Source: Rhizobium lusitanum
GTDB taxonomy: Bacteria; Pseudomonadota; Alphaproteobacteria; Rhizobiales; Rhizobiaceae
Length of the DNA stretch: 64,000 bases
Direction: 5' to 3'
NCBI RefSeq assembly: GCF_014189535.1
Contig: NZ_CP050308.1
Location: 3,275,001 to 3,339,000, forward strand
Shown here: one piece after another, positions 53,956 through 63,652 of the stretch
How the letters are laid out: every line of letters begins with the position of its first letter
Numbering within the stretch: position 1 is the stretch's first letter
Notes under the pieces: model-generated
What the model was told of the DNA's origin: nothing
The model's input: only the letters and a program-made list of their open reading frames with translations
Database searches by the model: none
Translations under genes and position numbers: made by a program

Positions 53956-55133
53956 TTGCTTCGTCCGCGTGGTGCTTTCCGCAAGTTTGGCTTGTTGCCG
54001 AAAAATTGGACGTCTCCTGCCGTCTTCGGGCTTTGCGCATGGCTGATCTTTCCGTCGACCGCGGCCTATGCCGACCTTGCCGGTCTGCTGTCGGGTGTCG
54101 ATAGAGGTGGCAGTAACTGGCGCATGGTGATCACGGCTTCGCCGGCCGGATCCACGCATCAGGCCGAACTTGCCTTTGGCGATGCATCTGCGGCGGCGGC
54201 CTTTGGCGATGGCGGTCTCGTCACGCCGGACGGCAGTCGCGTTGCCTTCCTGTCGCAGGAAAAGGGCAGCGACCCCAAGTCTGATGAAGAGCGCATCAAC
54301 CGCCAGGATAAAAGGGCCGGGTGGTTGCCGTCTCGCCAATGCAGCCGCCAAAGGATTTTTCCGCCGGTTCCATCCTGCAGCGCAGCAGCATGCTGCTGCG
54401 TCCGGAGCCGGACACGCAGGACAGGACCGCTTTCCTGAAGCCTAGGATCGGTGGCAAGGAGATCCAGATCGCCATGGCCTTCTATAAGAAGGAGCCGCCG
54501 AAGCCGGATGATAGCGTGCCGTCCTATCTTGCCAAGCTCGTGACCAGCCAGGATGGCGATGTTCTCGCCGCCGCCTATGCATCGCCGTCGCCGGACTACG
54601 CCAATGTTTCGCCCTTCGATTCGATTTTGGCCAAGGACCAGGACAATGAAGGCCGCTTCGTGCCGCAGATCGGGCCGCAGGATCATGCCTGGGCCGCGAC
54701 TGTCCTGCCACCTTCGGTCTTTTCCTCGGACGAACAGCAGTGTCTCGCCACCGGCATCTATTTCGAGGCGCGCGGGGAAACGATGGAAGGGCAGGCGGCG
54801 GTCGCCCAGGTCATTCTCAACCGCGTCCGCAATCCGGCCTATCCGAAGACCATCTGCGGCGTCGTCTATCAGAATGAGGATTGGCACAATGCCTGCCAGT
54901 TTTCCTTTGCCTGCGACAACGTCAAGGAGCGGGTCAATTCGCCGGAGCATTGGAAGATCGCCCGTCAGGTCGCCATGGCCGTCACCGCCGGCAAAATCTG
55001 GTTGCCGGAAGTCGGCTCCGCCACGCATTACCACGCCGTCTATGTCAGGCCGAAATGGGCGGCTGAGATGGTGAAGGTCGGCCGCATCGGCATGCACATC
55101 TTCTACCGTACCTATGGCGGCGGCTGGAGCTGA
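53956..55133 (+). pseudogene. SleB-type cell-wall hydrolase, interrupted by a frameshift
   Basis: The 5' frame (TTG 53956) gives a signal-anchor start (FGLCAWLIFPSTAAYADLA, cleavage after AYA) and runs as far as 'INRQDKRA'. The 3' frame carries the catalytic SleB/CwlJ domain ('CLATGIYFEARGETMEGQAAVAQVILNRVRN', Glu in FEARGE, 'NEDWHNACQFSFACD', 'ATHYHAVYVRPKW'). Adding one A to the four-A run at 54310-54313 joins them as 'DKKGRVVAVSPMQPPKDF', giving an intact protein of about 392 residues. It would cleave peptidoglycan in the periplasm. Either a real pseudogene or a sequencing error; the 3' part alone keeps the catalytic domain. Confidence 0.82.
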
Positions 55134-55311
55134 CGTGTTCGTCCGAGTGGCTTGTTTGCCATGGCAGGCGACGGGCAGCCACAAAAAAAGCTGCGGTAAT
55201 GGAGGGCCTGAAGAGGATTCTTCGGCTCAGATTTCGCCTTGCACCGCACCTTCGCGCTAAGGTTATGATTTAATTCGGCTAATTTATGGCTGGACAGATG
55301 ACGTCTACGCC

Positions 55312-55340
55312 TTGACTATGCTTTTTCCTAAAACTATGTT
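55312..55340 (+). promoter_or_regulatory. Promoter of the atp F0 operon
   Basis: TTGACT (55312-55317), 17 bases, TATGTT (55335-55340): a good housekeeping promoter about 105 bases before atpI. The surrounding gap (55134-55445) otherwise holds no gene. Confidence 0.7.
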
Positions 55341-55445
55341 GCGCGCGACTTCAAAACGGGCCGAAAGGTGGCGAAACCTCTTGTTCGTTTACGCGTTGAC
55401 CGGGGAAATGGGACTACGCGCAACGAAAAGGGGGAGGATATCACC

Positions 55446-55787
55446 ATGACGGACGACCGCGACGAAAGTCTGGAAGAGCGACGGGCGCAGCTTGGAGCCG
55501 AACTGGCAAGCAGGCGTGCTGCGGTGAGAGAGGGTGAACGCGGGGAGGTTCGCGCCGAGGTGAGCCGCAAAGGCTATGCTCAGGCGATGAAGATTTCCAG
55601 TGAGTTCATTGCTGCGATCATCGTGGGTGCTGTTCTGGGCTACGTGTTCGACCGTTTTGTCGGTACGGCGCCGTGGGGCATGATTATTCTTCTGCTTCTC
55701 GGATTCTGTGCCGGTGTACTGAATATTCTGCGCTCCGCAGGCGAGGTGGCGACACCGAAGCCCGGTGCACCGGACGATGAGAAATGA
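55446..55787 (+). CDS. atpI: ATP synthase protein I
   Basis: A 113-residue AtpI-type membrane protein thought to help assemble the c-ring. The N-terminal 45 residues are hydrophilic and charged ('[27 protein letters not shown]'). Then come two transmembrane helices ('[23 protein letters not shown]', '[20 protein letters not shown]') with the AtpI 'G.IG...D.F..T.PWG' pattern. ATG 55446 has GGGGGAGGA before it; the longer in-frame start at 55368 lies in the leader. It is the first gene of the F0 operon. Confidence 0.93.
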   Translation: MTDDRDESLEERRAQLGAELASRRAAVREGERGEVRAEVSRKGYAQAMKISSEFIAAIIVGAVLGYVFDRFVGTAPWGMIILLLLGFCAGVLNILRSAGEVATPKPGAPDDEK

Positions 55788-55866
55788 GACGGAGGCGGCG
55801 TTTCGGCGCGGCTTTCAAGTGAGAGGCATCCGTTCGACAGAGCGGGAAAACGAAAGAGAGCAAGCG

Positions 55867-56619
55867 GTGGCAAGCGATCCTATCCATCAGTTCCGGATTC
55901 TCAAGATTGTCCCGATTGATATCGGTGGAGTTGATTTTTCGTTCACCAACGTTTCGCTGTTCATGGTCGCCTCGGCAATGCTGTCAGCTGGTTTCCTTTA
56001 TTTCGCAACCTCGAGTCGCGGCGTTATTCCGACTCGCGCTCAGTCCGTGGCGGAAATGGCCTATGAGTTCATTGCCTCCATGTTGAAGGAAGGGGCGGGA
56101 ACCAAGGGAATGAAATTTTTCCCACTGGTGTTCTCGCTTTTCATGTTCGTTCTAATGGCGAACCTGCTCGGCATGGTTCCTTACTTCTACACAGTTACGA
56201 GCCAGGTCATTGTCACCTTCGCCTTGGCGTTGTTGGTAATCTTCACGGTCATTATCTACGGTTTCTTCAAGCACGGTTTGGGTTTCCTGAAGATCTTTGT
56301 GCCCGAGGGCGTACCCGGTGTTCTTCTGCCGCTCGTCGTGGTCATCGAAATCATCTCCTTCCTGTCCCGGCCGATTTCGCTCTCCGTTCGTCTTTTCGCT
56401 AATATGCTGGCGGGCCATATCACACTCAAGGTGTTCGCGGGCTTCGTCGCCTCGCTCGGAGCCCTTGGTGCGCTTGGCATCGGCGGCGCCATTCTTCCCC
56501 TCATCATGACCGTCGCCCTAACCGGTCTCGAATTCCTAGTCGCCTTCCTCCAGGCTTATGTCTTTGCGGTACTGACTTGCATGTACCTCAACGATGCAGT
56601 CCATCCAGGTGGCCACTAA
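55867..56619 (+). CDS. atpB: ATP synthase F0 subunit a
   Basis: The proton-channel subunit that forms the half-channels beside the c-ring. It is 250 residues, the usual length in rhizobia, with about six transmembrane helices. The essential Arg lies in '[18 protein letters not shown]' (about 180-197). GTG at 55867 is chosen because it starts [16 protein letters not shown], the conserved N-terminus; the upstream ATG at 55765 would overlap atpI and adds an unsupported sequence. Part of atpI-B-E-F'-F. Confidence 0.95.
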   Translation: MASDPIHQFRILKIVPIDIGGVDFSFTNVSLFMVASAMLSAGFLYFATSSRGVIPTRAQSVAEMAYEFIASMLKEGAGTKGMKFFPLVFSLFMFVLMANLLGMVPYFYTVTSQVIVTFALALLVIFTVIIYGFFKHGLGFLKIFVPEGVPGVLLPLVVVIEIISFLSRPISLSVRLFANMLAGHITLKVFAGFVASLGALGALGIGGAILPLIMTVALTGLEFLVAFLQAYVFAVLTCMYLNDAVHPGGH

Positions 56620-56685
56620 GGATAAAGACGTTGGCGTCTAAGGGCGTCAGTCATTCACCGCACAACCATTTCAAAGGAGTTCAAC

Positions 56686-56913
56686 ATGGACGCGGAAGCA
56701 GCAAAGTACATCGGCGCAGGTTTGGCTTGCTTGGGTATGGCCGGCACGGCTCTCGGCCTCGGCAATATCTTCGGCAGCTACCTGTCCGGCGCACTGCGCA
56801 ATCCGTCTGCCGCTGACAGCCAGTTCGGCCGTCTGGTATTCGGTTTCGCCGTTACGGAAGCTCTGGGCATCTTCTCGTTGCTCGTCGCTCTCCTCCTGCT
56901 CTTCGTCGTCTGA
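56686..56913 (+). CDS. atpE: ATP synthase F0 subunit c
   Basis: A 75-residue hairpin proteolipid that forms the rotating ring. Two transmembrane helices flank the polar loop 'GALRNPSA', and the proton-carrying acidic residue is the Glu in 'FGFAVTEALGIFSLLVALLLL' (about residue 58). AAAGGAG lies before the ATG. Confidence 0.97.
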   Translation: MDAEAAKYIGAGLACLGMAGTALGLGNIFGSYLSGALRNPSAADSQFGRLVFGFAVTEALGIFSLLVALLLLFVV

Positions 56914-56992
56914 TATTGGCGACGTGATAGATCACGGTTCGCGAAACAGCGAGCCGTGATCCTTTGTATTTGCAGACCACCTGGAGGTGAGC

Positions 56993-57586
56993 ATGTTTGT
57001 GACCCCGGCCTATGCTGACGAAGCACCGCCGGCCGCCGGCGAGGTGCATACGGAAACGGGTGCGCCCAGCGAAGGCCATCACGCCGGCGTATTCCCGCCG
57101 TTTGACCATACGACCTATCCGTCACAGCTGCTTTGGCTGGTGATCACTTTCGTCATCTTCTATCTGGCCATGCAGAAGATTGTCGTTCCGCGTGTCGGCA
57201 AAATTCTGGAAAGCCGGCATGACCGGATCGCGCAGGATATCGAAGAAGCCTCACGCCTGAAGGCCGAGGCCGATGCGGCTGTCGCGACCTATGAAAGCGA
57301 ATTGGCCGCAGCCCGCGCCAAGGCGAATACGATCGGCGCGACCGCTCGTGATGCCGCCAAGGCCAAGGCTGAGGAAGATCGCAAGGCGATCGAAGCGAGC
57401 CTTTCGCAGAAGCTGAAAGCCGCGGAAGCGCGGATTGGCGAGATCAAGACGAAAGCCTTCGCTGACGTCGGCGCGATTGCGGAAGAAACGGCCTCGGCCG
57501 TCGTCGAACAGCTAGTGGGCAACGTTGCCGGCAAGGCTGATATCGCTTCGGCTGTTGCTGCGGTATCTGCGAAGCAGGAGGGTTGA
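56993..57586 (+). CDS. ATP synthase F0 subunit b' (second b-type stalk)
   Basis: A 197-residue b-type subunit, the AtpF2/AtpG form of alphaproteobacteria that pairs with AtpF as the stator. A short N-terminus ([23 protein letters not shown]) precedes a membrane helix '[28 protein letters not shown]' (about 48-74) and a long Ala/Glu/Lys-rich coiled coil. The start at ATG 56993 lies five bases after GGAGG; the in-frame GTG at 56987 lies in the ribosome site and is rejected. atpF follows three bases later. Confidence 0.95.
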   Translation: MFVTPAYADEAPPAAGEVHTETGAPSEGHHAGVFPPFDHTTYPSQLLWLVITFVIFYLAMQKIVVPRVGKILESRHDRIAQDIEEASRLKAEADAAVATYESELAAARAKANTIGATARDAAKAKAEEDRKAIEASLSQKLKAAEARIGEIKTKAFADVGAIAEETASAVVEQLVGNVAGKADIASAVAAVSAKQEG

Positions 57587-57589
57587 TCC

Positions 57590-58081
57590 ATGACATTCGC
57601 TCTTGACGAAACTTTCTTCGCTTTTCTCTCTCTCGTTATTTTCTTGGGCATCGTTGTCTATCTGAAGGTTCCGGGGATGATGGCGAAGTCGCTGGACGAC
57701 CGCGCCGATCAGATCCGCAATGATCTGGCTGAAGCCAAGCGCCTGCGCGAAGAGGCCCAGCATCTGCTGGCCGAATACCAGCGCAAGCGTAAGGAAGCCG
57801 AAGCGGATGCGGCGAATATCGTTGCCGCCGCCGAGCGCGAAGCCGAGATGCTGACGACGGAAGCACGCAAGAAGACGGAGGAATTCGTCACCAACCGTAC
57901 CGCACTTTCCGAGCAGAAGATCAAGCAAGCGGAAGTCGATGCGATGAAGGCGGTTCGTTCCGCTGCCGTCGATCTGGCTATCGCCGCAGCTGAATCTGTG
58001 CTTGCCAAGAAGGCGGGCGGCAAAGTTCAGTCCGATCTGTTCAACACCGCTGTCAGCGAAGTGAAGACCCGGCTGAACTAA
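57590..58081 (+). CDS. atpF: ATP synthase F0 subunit b
   Basis: A 163-residue peripheral-stalk subunit. The N-terminal membrane helix 'FFAFLSLVIFLGIVVYLKVPGMM' (about 8-30) is followed by a long charged coiled coil ('DDRADQIRNDLAEAKRLREEAQHLLAEYQRKRKEAEADA'). It dimerises with the b' subunit encoded upstream. The last gene of the F0 operon, ending in a terminator; the F1 genes are not in this window, as is usual in rhizobia. Confidence 0.96.
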   Translation: MTFALDETFFAFLSLVIFLGIVVYLKVPGMMAKSLDDRADQIRNDLAEAKRLREEAQHLLAEYQRKRKEAEADAANIVAAAEREAEMLTTEARKKTEEFVTNRTALSEQKIKQAEVDAMKAVRSAAVDLAIAAAESVLAKKAGGKVQSDLFNTAVSEVKTRLN

Positions 58082-58107
58082 ACGCGTAAGCGATCATGTT
58101 TTGAAAG

Positions 58108-58131
58108 GCCCCGCTTCGGCGGGGCTTTTTT
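58108..58131 (+). terminator. Terminator of the atp F0 operon
   Basis: GCCCCGC (58108-58114) and GCGGGGC (58119-58125) pair around a TTCG tetraloop and are followed by TTTTTT. A textbook rho-independent terminator, with flanking A-run on the 5' side. Confidence 0.95.
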
Positions 58132-58198
58132 GTTTTCCCAGCGTTTGACGACGGCCGGCAATCGAAAATAGATTGCAGGCTTGGCAGCGGAGGCAGCG

Positions 58199-58966
58199 GT
58201 GTTGACGATGGAGGAAGGCGAGAGCCCGTTTCGCAAGGGCGATGTCATCTTTCGGCCCGCTCGCACATGGACGGTGAGCGTACAGGCATTGCTCGCGGCG
58301 CTCCATGCCCATGGTTTTACACAGGCGCCGGCGCCTGCCGGTTACGATGCCGTATGGGAGAAGGTGAGCTTTCTTCCCGGTCTGACCGGCGATCTGGATG
58401 ACAGCGAGGATATCAGATCCGAGACGGCTTTGCGGTCGGCAGCATCCCTGTTGCGCCGCTATCACGACTGTACCGCGCTATTTCTGCCGGAGATGTGTGC
58501 GAGCCAGGAATGGCAACTATCGCCTCGTGCACCGATCGAGGTCATCTGCCACGGCGATTTCGCGCCCTATAATGTTGTTTTGAATGATGGTGCCGTGACG
58601 GGCATCATAGACTTTGAAACGGCTCATCCCGGTCCACGCCGCTGGGATCTGGCCTATGCCCTCTATCGCTGGGCGCCTCTGTCGATCGGCATTGCGGCGG
58701 AGGGCCTCGACAGGCTGGACAGGCAGATCGGTCGCGCTCGCATCTTTCTCGACGCTTATGGCTTGGAGGCAGCGCGGCGTCCGGTATTGCCGGACATGAT
58801 AGCCGAGCGGCTGAATGCCCTGGTCGGTTTCATGGAAAGCGAAGCGGCGCGCGGCGTGGAGAAGTATCGCCAGGACCTTCAGGAAGGCCATGACCGCATC
58901 TACCGGAACGATATTGGCTACATCAGCGAGAATCGGGAGAAGATCATCGCTGGCCTTGTCGAATGA
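58199..58966 (+). CDS. APH/aminoglycoside phosphotransferase-family protein
   Basis: A 255-residue protein of the kinase-like phosphotransferase superfamily. The catalytic loop 'ICHGDFAPYNVVL' (Brenner motif, HGDFxxxN) and the metal-binding 'GIIDFETAHPGPRRWDLAYALYRWAP' (DFE, about 145-170) are clear. An N-lobe with a short Lys/Glu region precedes them, so it may be a small-substrate kinase of unknown specificity. The GTG at 58199 has GGAGG five bases upstream; the ATG at 58208 is too far from it. No antibiotic-resistance role should be assumed from the family name. Confidence 0.85.
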   Translation: MLTMEEGESPFRKGDVIFRPARTWTVSVQALLAALHAHGFTQAPAPAGYDAVWEKVSFLPGLTGDLDDSEDIRSETALRSAASLLRRYHDCTALFLPEMCASQEWQLSPRAPIEVICHGDFAPYNVVLNDGAVTGIIDFETAHPGPRRWDLAYALYRWAPLSIGIAAEGLDRLDRQIGRARIFLDAYGLEAARRPVLPDMIAERLNALVGFMESEAARGVEKYRQDLQEGHDRIYRNDIGYISENREKIIAGLVE

Positions 58967-58972
58967 TAGCCG

Positions 58973-59629
58973 TCAGGCTTCGTCTCTTCGAAGTGGCCGG
59001 AAGCTCATGCGATGCAGCGAGCAGGGGCCGTGCTTCTCGATGCCGGCGCGATGCTGGGCGGTGCCGTAGCCCGCATGGGCTGCAAAGCCATAGGCTGGGA
59101 AGACGTCGCCGGCCCGCGCCATCATTCGGTCGCGCGTCACCTTGGCGACGATCGAGGCGGCTGCAATGGAGAAAGAGCGGGCGTCGCCCTTGACCACGGC
59201 CTTTCCCGGGCAGGCCAGTCCGGCTGGCACATCCAGCCCGTCGGTCAGGACATAACTTGCCGGTATGGCGAGGCCGCAGATGGCGCGACGCATGGCATCA
59301 AGGCTTGCCTTGCGGATATCGGTGACGTCGATGCGGGTCGCGCTCGATGAGGCGATGGAGACCGTCGCCGTGGCAAGGATCTCGATGAATAGCGCCTCGC
59401 GTCGGGCAGCCGAGAGCTGCTTGGAATCATTCAATCCCTGGGGAATGCGCTCGGGGTCGAGAATGACGGCGGCGGCAACGACCGGCCCCGCCAGGGGGCC
59501 GCGCCCGGCCTCGTCGGCACCGGCGACGGGCCAATGTCCGGCACGGCGGGCGATCAGCTCCAGCTCGAAGCTTGGAACGATCGGCCTTTCGTCGAAAAGC
59601 ATGGGAGAATCGGGTGGTCTGCGTGGCAT
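58973..59629 (-). CDS. rnhB: Ribonuclease HII
   Basis: Removes ribonucleotides from DNA and RNA primers of Okazaki fragments. The protein (about 218 residues) has the RNase HII signature '[23 protein letters not shown]' (Asp-Glu active site), '[14 protein letters not shown]' and '[24 protein letters not shown]' with the third acidic residue. The start is uncertain: ATG 59629 (MPRRPPDSP) and ATG 59602 ([11 protein letters not shown]) lack a clear ribosome site, and longer in-frame starts exist. It is convergent with the phosphotransferase gene. Confidence 0.95.
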   Translation of the reverse strand: MPRRPPDSPMLFDERPIVPSFELELIARRAGHWPVAGADEAGRGPLAGPVVAAAVILDPERIPQGLNDSKQLSAARREALFIEILATATVSIASSSATRIDVTDIRKASLDAMRRAICGLAIPASYVLTDGLDVPAGLACPGKAVVKGDARSFSIAAASIVAKVTRDRMMARAGDVFPAYGFAAHAGYGTAQHRAGIEKHGPCSLHRMSFRPLRRDEA

Positions 59630-59734
59630 GCGGCGAAGCTCGCACACCACCCGATCTCCTGCAAGCCCCCGGTGGATCATGGCGGCGAACCGGGGGGCTC
59701 TTCCAGCGGGCAGGGAAACCCGCAAGGAAAGGGG

Positions 59735-60892
59735 TCAGAGCAACGAGAGCTGCACGCCGCTGCCATCCGGCGGCACGAACAGGTCGTCGCGCAATGCGAT
59801 ATTGCGGCGGGTAAGCTCCAGCCGCCTGGTCGCCATTTCGAAGCGGCGGCTGATCTGCCAGGCATAGGGGCCGGCGCCCTTCATGCGCTTGCTGAAATCG
59901 GCGTCGTAATCCTTGCCGCCGCGCATCGAACGGATCAGCGACATGACATGGCGATAGCGATCCGGATAGTGCTGCAGCAGCCAGTCGCGGAACAGCGGGC
60001 TGACCTCCAGCGGCAGGCGCAGGATGACATAGCTCGCCTCCATGGCGCCGGCCGCCTTGCCGGCATCGAGGATGCGCTCGATCTCATGGTCGTTGAGGGC
60101 GGGGATGATCGGCGCCACCATGATGGCGGTCTGGATACCCGCATCGCTCAGCGCCTTGATCGCTTCCAGCCGCCGCTGCGGCGTCGCCGCGCGCGGCTCC
60201 ATGGTGCGGGCCAGCTTGCGGTCGAGCGTCGTCACCGAGAGGCCGACCCGTACCAGATTCTTGGCGGCCATTTCCTTCAGGATATCGATATCGCGCATGA
60301 CCAGCGCCGACTTGGTGACGATCGCCACAGGATGGTTGGCCTTGTTCAGCACTTCGAGAATCTGGCGCATGATCCGCCATTCCTTCTCGATTGGCTGATA
60401 GGGATCGGTATTGGTGCCGATGGCGATGACGCGCGGCTTGTAGCCGGGCTTTGCCAGCTCCCGTTCCAGAAGCTTCGCCGCATCCGGCTTGGCAAACAGC
60501 TTCGCTTCGAAATCGAGCCCTGCCGACAGGCCCATATAGGCGTGCGTCGGCCGCGCGAAACAATAGATGCAGCCATGCTCGCAGCCACGATAGGGATTGA
60601 TGGAGCGGTCGAATGGGATGTCGGGGGATTCGTTGCGGGTGATTGCCGTGCGCGGTTTTTCAATCTGTACTTCGGTCTTGAAGGGCGGCAGATCTTCGAG
60701 GGTCTGCCAGCCGTCGTCGAATGTCTCGCGCTGCATCGGCTCGAACCGGCCGCTCGGGTTCAGCCCGGCGCCACGGCCACGCCGACGGTCGATCTCGACC
60801 CTGAGACCGGTATCGGCGATCAACGCATTGGCAATATCTGCCGTGTTGGCAGGCGCAAACGCGGCCTGCCCTGCAAGGGACTGCTCGTTCAT
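59735..60892 (-). CDS. PA0069-family radical SAM protein
   Basis: A 385-residue radical SAM enzyme. The cluster motif is CxxxCxxC in 'PYRGCEHGCIYCFARP' (about residues 87-98), followed by the TIM-barrel half 'AIGTNTDPYQPIEKEWR' and 'VRVGLSVTTLDRKLARTMEPRAATPQRR'. This PA0069-like family is related to photolyase-like Spl proteins and has no known substrate. ATG 60892 was chosen as family-sized; longer in-frame starts run into the next spacer. rnhB lies about 110 bases downstream on the same strand. Confidence 0.9.
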   Translation of the reverse strand: MNEQSLAGQAAFAPANTADIANALIADTGLRVEIDRRRGRGAGLNPSGRFEPMQRETFDDGWQTLEDLPPFKTEVQIEKPRTAITRNESPDIPFDRSINPYRGCEHGCIYCFARPTHAYMGLSAGLDFEAKLFAKPDAAKLLERELAKPGYKPRVIAIGTNTDPYQPIEKEWRIMRQILEVLNKANHPVAIVTKSALVMRDIDILKEMAAKNLVRVGLSVTTLDRKLARTMEPRAATPQRRLEAIKALSDAGIQTAIMVAPIIPALNDHEIERILDAGKAAGAMEASYVILRLPLEVSPLFRDWLLQHYPDRYRHVMSLIRSMRGGKDYDADFSKRMKGAGPYAWQISRRFEMATRRLELTRRNIALRDDLFVPPDGSGVQLSLL

Positions 60893-61123
60893 CGGTAACT
60901 CCGGGGGGCGGTTTATGACATTGCATGCCGCGTCTAAGCTGATTAAATTCCTATCCGACAAATGAGAACAATGCAAGAACAAAATACAGAGGGTTACCTT
61001 CATTCGAGGGACGGGCGGAGGCTGGAACAGCTTTTTCAAAGTTGCATATGATTCTTTTCTTAAACGCTCTGGTTTTCGGCTTAGCCGCTGGCAATAAATT
61101 GTGCGGCGCTCTATAAATGGGCA

Positions 61124-61642
61124 ATGTTGACGGTCATCATAGAATGCCAGGATCAGGAACCTGAGCTGGCACAGACATTGGCGGTTTTGGTGGCGGGCGC
61201 GATCGAAGGGCTCGTCTGCGACGTCGTCGTGCTCGATCACGGCTCGCGCGACGGCACCTCGCGGGTTGCCGACGCCGCCGGCTGCCGTTTTTATTCGCAG
61301 TGGGATATCAAGGACATATTGCGCTCGGCGCGGGGCGAGTGGCTGCTTTTGGTCGAGCCCGGCGCGCGGCCGCAGGCCGGCTGGATCGATGAGATCGCCG
61401 AATATGTCTCGCTGAACAAGGTGCCTGCCCGCTTCACCGCTTCGCGCGGCTATCGCCGGCCGCTGTTGCAGCGCATCAGACGCGGCTCGCCACCACTGGA
61501 ACTCGGGCTGCTTCTCTCCAAGCGGCAGGCCATAGCGTTTGCAAAGACCGGCATGCGGCTTGCCGAGTTCGCCAAGGGACAAAAGGGCCGCCGTTTGTCC
61601 AGCGAGCTCATCCCCTCCTGGGTCGCGCGCGGGGCGCGGTAG
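61124..61642 (+). CDS. Small glycosyltransferase family 2-like protein
   Basis: A 172-residue protein with the start of a GT-A fold: 'LTVIIECQDQEPELAQTLAVL' and 'VVVLDHGSRDGTSRVADAAGCRF' (a GT2-like 'D.gS.DgT' segment, about 37-58), then 'ARGEWLLLVEPGARPQAGW' (a degenerate nucleotide-sugar region). There is no DxD and the protein is too short for a full transferase, so it may be inactive or regulatory. The context gives no partner. The start ATG 61124 has only a weak ribosome site. Confidence 0.75.
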   Translation: MLTVIIECQDQEPELAQTLAVLVAGAIEGLVCDVVVLDHGSRDGTSRVADAAGCRFYSQWDIKDILRSARGEWLLLVEPGARPQAGWIDEIAEYVSLNKVPARFTASRGYRRPLLQRIRRGSPPLELGLLLSKRQAIAFAKTGMRLAEFAKGQKGRRLSSELIPSWVARGAR

Positions 61643-61816
61643 GGTCGCCAATCCAGATCTCTATTTGTAAATACTGGAATAGCTGTCATAATTTTCTTGT
61701 GGCGGCCGCTTTCGCGTGTCGCGTTGGGCGGTCGACCATGAAGATGCCGGTATGCGGCAGAACAGGTCAGCAGAACTCTCCTCTTCTGCCGGATTTCCGG
61801 CGAAAGGAGGTGCGTT

Positions 61817-62131
61817 ATGGAACGCACGATGTTCAACCGCCTTATCGGAACGGCCGTCTTGGCAACGGCAATCCTTCTCCCCAACCAGGCCGCCGCACAG
61901 GCGACACTCGCCTGCGCCAAGCGCGCCGAGATTGCTGCTTTTCTTGATGGGCACTATTCCGAGAAACCCTCGGCCATCGGTCAGCTCGATTCAAAGACGA
62001 TCGTCGAAATCTTCGCCGCTGAAAGCGGCAGCTGGACAATGATGATCACCGATGTCACCGGTCGCAGCTGTGTCATTCTCACCGGTCAGAATTGGGATTC
62101 TATTCCTGTTCTTCCTGGGCCAAAGGCATAG
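61817..62131 (+). CDS. Small secreted hypothetical protein
   Basis: A 104-residue protein with a signal peptide (MFNRLIGTAVLATAILLPNQAAA, cleavage near residue 27 after 'AAAQA'). The mature 77 residues start ATLACAKRAEIAAFLDGHYSEKPSAIGQL and contain two Cys that could form a disulfide, then 'GSWTMMITDVTGRSCVILTGQNW'. I do not recognise a named family; it resembles small rhizobial periplasmic proteins. The AAAGGAGGTG before the ATG is a very strong ribosome site, suggesting high expression. Confidence 0.8.
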   Translation: MERTMFNRLIGTAVLATAILLPNQAAAQATLACAKRAEIAAFLDGHYSEKPSAIGQLDSKTIVEIFAAESGSWTMMITDVTGRSCVILTGQNWDSIPVLPGPKA

Positions 62132-62175
62132 CAGTTCAGAAGGCCGGGCGACTTTATCTCAGCGAAACGCCAATC

Positions 62176-62733
62176 TCAGTTGGTGCCGGAGCCACGCTTC
62201 AGGTGCTCGTCGAGGCGCGGCATGATCTCCACGAAATTGCAGGGCATGTGCCGATAGTCGAGCTGCGCCTTCAAGATGCCGTCCCAGGCATCCTTGCAGG
62301 CGCCGGGCGAGCCCGGCAGCACGAAGATGAAAGTGGCGTTGGCGACGCCGCCGGTTGCCCGCGACTGGATGGTCGCCGTGCCAATCTTGTCGTAGGAAAT
62401 GCGATGGAACACCTCGGAAAAGCCGTCCATCCGCTTTTCGAACAGCGGCTCCAGCGCCTCGGGCGTCACGTCGCGTCCGGTAAAGCCGGTGCCGCCGGTG
62501 GTGATGACGACGTCGATGGTCTTGTCGCGCGTCCAGGCCTCCACCTGGCTGCGAATGCGCTCCTTGTCGTCGGGGACGATGGCGCGGGCGGCCAGCCTGT
62601 GGCCGGCCTCCGCGATGCGAGCGACCAGCGTGTCTCCGGATTTGTCGTCGGCAAGCGTGCGCGTATCGGAAACGGTGAGCACGGCGATGCCGACGGGAAT
62701 GAAGGGTCTTGCTTCGCTTGGGCCAGCCATCAT
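62176..62733 (-). CDS. moaB: Molybdenum cofactor biosynthesis protein B
   Basis: A 185-residue MoaB/MogA-type protein of molybdopterin cofactor biosynthesis, probably adenylating molybdopterin. Hallmarks: 'GIAVLTVSDTRTLADDKSGDTLV' (about 16-38), 'DVVITTGGTGFTGRDVTPEAL' (TTGGTG, about 82-100), and 'FVLPGSPGACKDAWDGIL'. It overlaps ispE by four bases (ATGA), so translation is coupled; ATG 62733 or 62730 is used. The pairing with an isoprenoid gene is a positional oddity, not a pathway link. Confidence 0.94.
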   Translation of the reverse strand: MMAGPSEARPFIPVGIAVLTVSDTRTLADDKSGDTLVARIAEAGHRLAARAIVPDDKERIRSQVEAWTRDKTIDVVITTGGTGFTGRDVTPEALEPLFEKRMDGFSEVFHRISYDKIGTATIQSRATGGVANATFIFVLPGSPGACKDAWDGILKAQLDYRHMPCNFVEIMPRLDEHLKRGSGTN

Positions 62734-63644
62734 GCATCTCCCTTGATTGTTTCCGTCGCCTGGAAATACCAGTCCGGCCGCAACCTGTGAAGCGATGCCG
62801 CTGCCGCAGTTGCCTGCTCAAGATCATCAAACAAGCCGAAGCAGGTGGCACCGGAGCCGGACATGCGCGTCACAAGCGCCCCTTCATCGGTGATCATCTG
62901 CGCCAACGTGGCGACTTCGCCGCACAGCGACTGTGCCGGCGGCTCAAGATCGTTGCGCAGCGTCCCGATCGTCGTGATCCATTGTGAGTGGTCGCTTGGC
63001 ATCCGTGAAGCGAGCACCAGCGGTGGATTGTCCTTGCGGGCCAACTGGCGAAACACCTCCGGCGTCGAAACCCCGACGAGGGGGTTACCGAGGACCATGG
63101 CGAAGGACGGAAAGTCCGGCAGCAATTCGATCGCCTCACCGATGCCGCGTGCGATCAGTGGTCGGCTGGCAAGGCACATCGGCACATCGGCTCCGAGCTT
63201 CAGCGCAAGCGCCGTCATCGTGTCCAGGGGCAGGGCAAGGTTCCAGAGCTTCGCCAATCCGCGCAGGGTCGCCGCCGCGTCCGCCGAGCCGCCGCCGATG
63301 CCCGAGGCGACCGGCAGGTTCTTTTCCAGATGGATATGCACCGATGGTGCTTCCAGCCCGGCATCGTGGGCGGCCCGCCGCAGCAGGTCGCGCGCCTTCA
63401 GCACCAGATTACCACCGACATCCGCGTCAGCGGTAAGAAGAGGGGAGAAGCGTCCGGAAAGGCTGAATTCGTCGCGCTCGCTTGCACGGAACCCAAGCCG
63501 GTCGCCATGCTGCGTAAAGGTCACCAGCATATCGAGCAGGTGATATCCGTCGGCCCGCTGGCCGGTGACATGCAGCGCCAGATTGATCTTGGCGGGCGCT
63601 TCCTCCGTGAGGTCGAAATCGCCCGCCGCTAAGATCATGGTCAT
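62730..63644 (-). CDS. ispE: 4-diphosphocytidyl-2-C-methyl-D-erythritol kinase
   Basis: A GHMP kinase of the MEP isoprenoid pathway that phosphorylates CDP-methylerythritol. The 304-residue protein has 'EAPAKINLALHVTGQRADGYHLLDMLV' at the N-terminus (the IspE Lys/Asp and His motif), 'LPVASGIGGGSADAAATLRGL' (the ATP-binding PxxxGLGGGSxDAA loop, about 105-125) and 'MSGSGATCFGLFDD'. Its stop overlaps the moaB start, and a TPR gene ends eight bases before its start, so a three-gene transcript is likely. Confidence 0.96.
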   Translation of the reverse strand: MTMILAAGDFDLTEEAPAKINLALHVTGQRADGYHLLDMLVTFTQHGDRLGFRASERDEFSLSGRFSPLLTADADVGGNLVLKARDLLRRAAHDAGLEAPSVHIHLEKNLPVASGIGGGSADAAATLRGLAKLWNLALPLDTMTALALKLGADVPMCLASRPLIARGIGEAIELLPDFPSFAMVLGNPLVGVSTPEVFRQLARKDNPPLVLASRMPSDHSQWITTIGTLRNDLEPPAQSLCGEVATLAQMITDEGALVTRMSGSGATCFGLFDDLEQATAAAASLHRLRPDWYFQATETIKGDA

Positions 63645-63652
63645 CGGCAGTC

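Noticed and set aside
58199..58966. Aminoglycoside-resistance gene
   Set aside because: Only the superfamily fold and catalytic motif are visible; chromosomal rhizobial members usually act on other small substrates.
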